From Thermoplasmata archaeon (GTDB lineage: Archaea; Thermoplasmatota; Thermoplasmata; Lutacidiplasmatales; UBA184): a stretch of 31,866 bases of DNA. Shown here one piece after another: positions 30,309 to 31,866 of this stretch; within the stretch, counting starts at the first letter, position 1; each line of letters begins with the position of its first letter. Under the pieces are notes generated by a model, which searched no databases, was not told the origin of the DNA, and worked only from the letters and a program-made list of their open reading frames with translations. The translations under genes were made by a program, and so were the position numbers. Where the stretch lies: positions 1 to 31,866 of the forward strand of contig JASHSA010000140.1 of assembly GCA_030037035.1 (NCBI GenBank), read 5' to 3'.

Positions 30309-31595
30309 ATGACCGGCTTCGCCGGCTGCCCGGGCTGCGACTCCGGCGACACGGCCTGGGTCATCACCGCCACGGCGCTCGTCATGATCATGACGCCGGC
30401 GCTCGGGTTCTTCTACGGCGGCCTCGTCCGTCGCAAGAACCTGGTCGCGACGATCGTCCAGTGCCTGATGATCTTCTCGGTCGTCAGCCTCGTCTGGGCG
30501 CTCTGGGGTTACAGCATCACCTTCGGCCCGGCCTATCACGGGTTCATCGGCACGCTGTACAACGTCGGGCTGCTCCACGTCGGGGTCATGAACAACCAGC
30601 CTTTAGCGCCCACGATCCCGGCCCTGCTCTACTTCGCCTTCCAGCTCAAGTTCGCGGCGATCACGCCGGCGCTGATCATCGGTGCGTTCGCCGGCCGCGT
30701 CCGCATGAAGGGGCTGCTGATCTTCATCGTCCTCTGGACGACCCTCATCTACGCGCCGATCGCGATGTGGATCTGGAACCCGGGCGGCTGGCTCCACCAG
30801 CTCGGCGTGATCGACTTCGCCGGGGGCCTGGTCGTGCACACCTCGGCCGGCGTCTCGGCCGTCGCGGCCGCGCTCGTCATCGGACGGGGCAAGGAGTTCG
30901 GCAAGGAGGCTCGGCCGAACAACGTCCCCTACGTCATCCTCGGGACGGCGATCCTCTGGTTCGGCTGGTTCGGCTTCAACGCCGGGAGCGCCCTCGCCGC
31001 GAACGGCGTCGCCGTGACGGCGCTCGTGAACACGAACCTCGCCGCCGCGGCGGCCGGCGTCAGCTGGATGCTCGTCGACTGGGTCGGGAAGGGCCGGCCC
31101 TCCGCGGTCGGGATGGCGGTCGGTGCGGTCTGCGGCCTGGCCGCGGTCACGCCGGCGTCCGGCTTCGTGAACCCCTCGGCGGCGATCCTCATCGGGCTGG
31201 TCGCGGGAATCCTGTCGAACTTCGTGTCGCGCTGGAGGGCGCGCAGCCGCCTGGACGACTCGCTCGACGTCTTCGCCTGCCACGGGGCGGGCGGGATGTG
31301 GGGGACGCTCGCGACCGGTCTGTTCGCCACCGCGACCGTCAATTCGGCGGTGAGCGGCGGGGGCCTCGTCTACGGTCACACCCACCTCTTACTCGTCCAG
31401 CTGCTCGGGATCGCGGTGGTCGCGTCGTTCGCCTTCGTCGGGTCGTACGTGCTGCTCCGGGTGATCAACTGGTTCACCCCGCTCCGGGCGTCGCCGGCCG
31501 ACGAAGACGCCGGGCTCGACATCACGGAGTTCGGGGAGAGCGCCTACGACCCGAGCGGCGGGCCCGCTCCGCCGGCCCCCGTCTCCGGGGGTTAG
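30309..31595 (+). CDS. amt: Ammonium transporter (Amt/MEP/Rh family)
   Basis: A 428-residue membrane channel for ammonia/ammonium with about 11 helices. The pore histidines are in VVHTSAGVSAVAAAL and ACHGAGGMWGTLATGLFA. Other family marks are ALGFFYGGLVRRKN near the N-terminus and WFGWFGFNAGSALAANGVA. Amt proteins are usually paired with a PII (GlnK) regulator; none is encoded in the 271 bases that follow, and the next gene is a CDGSH protein. The cytoplasmic tail is acidic and Pro-rich. The ATG at 30309 follows a GGGAG sequence. Confidence 0.95.
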   Translation: MTGFAGCPGCDSGDTAWVITATALVMIMTPALGFFYGGLVRRKNLVATIVQCLMIFSVVSLVWALWGYSITFGPAYHGFIGTLYNVGLLHVGVMNNQPLAPTIPALLYFAFQLKFAAITPALIIGAFAGRVRMKGLLIFIVLWTTLIYAPIAMWIWNPGGWLHQLGVIDFAGGLVVHTSAGVSAVAAALVIGRGKEFGKEARPNNVPYVILGTAILWFGWFGFNAGSALAANGVAVTALVNTNLAAAAAGVSWMLVDWVGKGRPSAVGMAVGAVCGLAAVTPASGFVNPSAAILIGLVAGILSNFVSRWRARSRLDDSLDVFACHGAGGMWGTLATGLFATATVNSAVSGGGLVYGHTHLLLVQLLGIAVVASFAFVGSYVLLRVINWFTPLRASPADEDAGLDITEFGESAYDPSGGPAPPAPVSGG

Positions 31596-31648
31596 CGCCG
31601 CGCCCCCGGCCGCGAGCGTTATCCGGTCGACGGTCCTGACGGCCGTTG

Positions 31649-31825
31649 ATGCCGACGGTCGAGATTGTCGCGAGCCAGAACGGGCCGAACCTGTTGAAGG
31701 TCGACGGGAAGGTCGTGGCGGCGCTCTGCCGTTGCGGGCACTCCAAGCACAAGCCGAACTGCGACGGCTCGCATCGGACGGCAGCCTTCACGAGCCCCGA
31801 AGCGGTCGTGGAAGTCCTGAAGTAG
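31649..31825 (+). CDS. CDGSH-type iron-sulfur protein
   Basis: A 58-residue protein with the complete CDGSH motif CRCGHSKHKPNCDGSH, in which three Cys and one His bind a [2Fe-2S] cluster (mitoNEET type). The N-terminal half (VEIVASQNGPNLLKVDGKVV) is the short beta segment common to small archaeal and bacterial members. They are thought to take part in electron transfer or cluster transfer. There is no membrane segment. A TATA-like CGTTATCC (31617-31624) lies 25-32 bases before the ATG, predicting a leaderless message. The gene is complete within the window. Confidence 0.88.
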   Translation: MPTVEIVASQNGPNLLKVDGKVVAALCRCGHSKHKPNCDGSHRTAAFTSPEAVVEVLK

Positions 31826-31866
31826 GAGCGGCTCGGGCGCGCCGCGAGCACCGGCCCGCGGGAGAA

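Overview
The window looks like chromosomal DNA of a high-GC archaeon, most probably a member of the Thermoplasmatota. The archaeal signs are an RNase P protein of the Rpr2/Rpp21 type, an archaeal glutamyl-tRNA synthetase, an archaeal class I fructose-bisphosphate aldolase, a Tsr3-type rRNA-modifying enzyme, tRNA genes with bulge-helix-bulge introns and no encoded CCA, and TATA-like boxes 22-35 bases upstream of many start codons. The phylum is an inference from the secreted YVTN beta-propeller protein with 'TFxESGLPxGTSW' repeats and from the general gene style. No rRNA or other taxonomic marker is present.

Left part (1-11.2 kb), accessory in character: a 5'-truncated methyltransferase, an enterochelin-esterase-like hydrolase, YjbR-like and DinB-like small proteins, a 932-residue secreted propeller protein, a 1092-residue adenylate cyclase-AAA-TPR protein, and a VapBC toxin-antitoxin pair. 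The pair lies between a tRNA-Leu(CAA) gene and a 14-base copy of that tRNA's 3' end.

Middle part (11.2-19.3 kb), mostly housekeeping: tRNA-Leu(CAA), a zinc-ribbon protein translationally coupled to RNase P component 4, a divergent RNase H/RuvC-fold protein, glutamyl-tRNA synthetase, a glyoxalase-fold protein, an MFS transporter convergent with a cation-efflux protein, aldolase and Tsr3. It ends in a tandem pair of tRNA genes, Gln(CUG) and Leu(UAG). Both are interrupted in the T-loop at position 59/60, and the Leu gene also at the D-arm (21/22). These three non-canonical introns are the most striking content of the window.

Right part (19.3-31.9 kb), transport and small enzymes: a NitT/TauT-like ABC transporter (fused double permease, ATPase, and a separate AAA-associated-domain protein), an NADPH-dependent FMN reductase, tRNA-Ala(CGC), an AbrB-like regulator divergent from an M29-aminopeptidase-like protein that has lost its metal ligands, another glyoxalase-fold protein, two methyltransferases, an ABC-2 exporter pair, a small unknown protein, an ammonium transporter and a 58-residue CDGSH iron-sulfur protein. 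A motif TTTTAG-N4-CTAA occurs once between the AbrB gene and the M29-like gene and twice downstream of the latter, and is a candidate operator.
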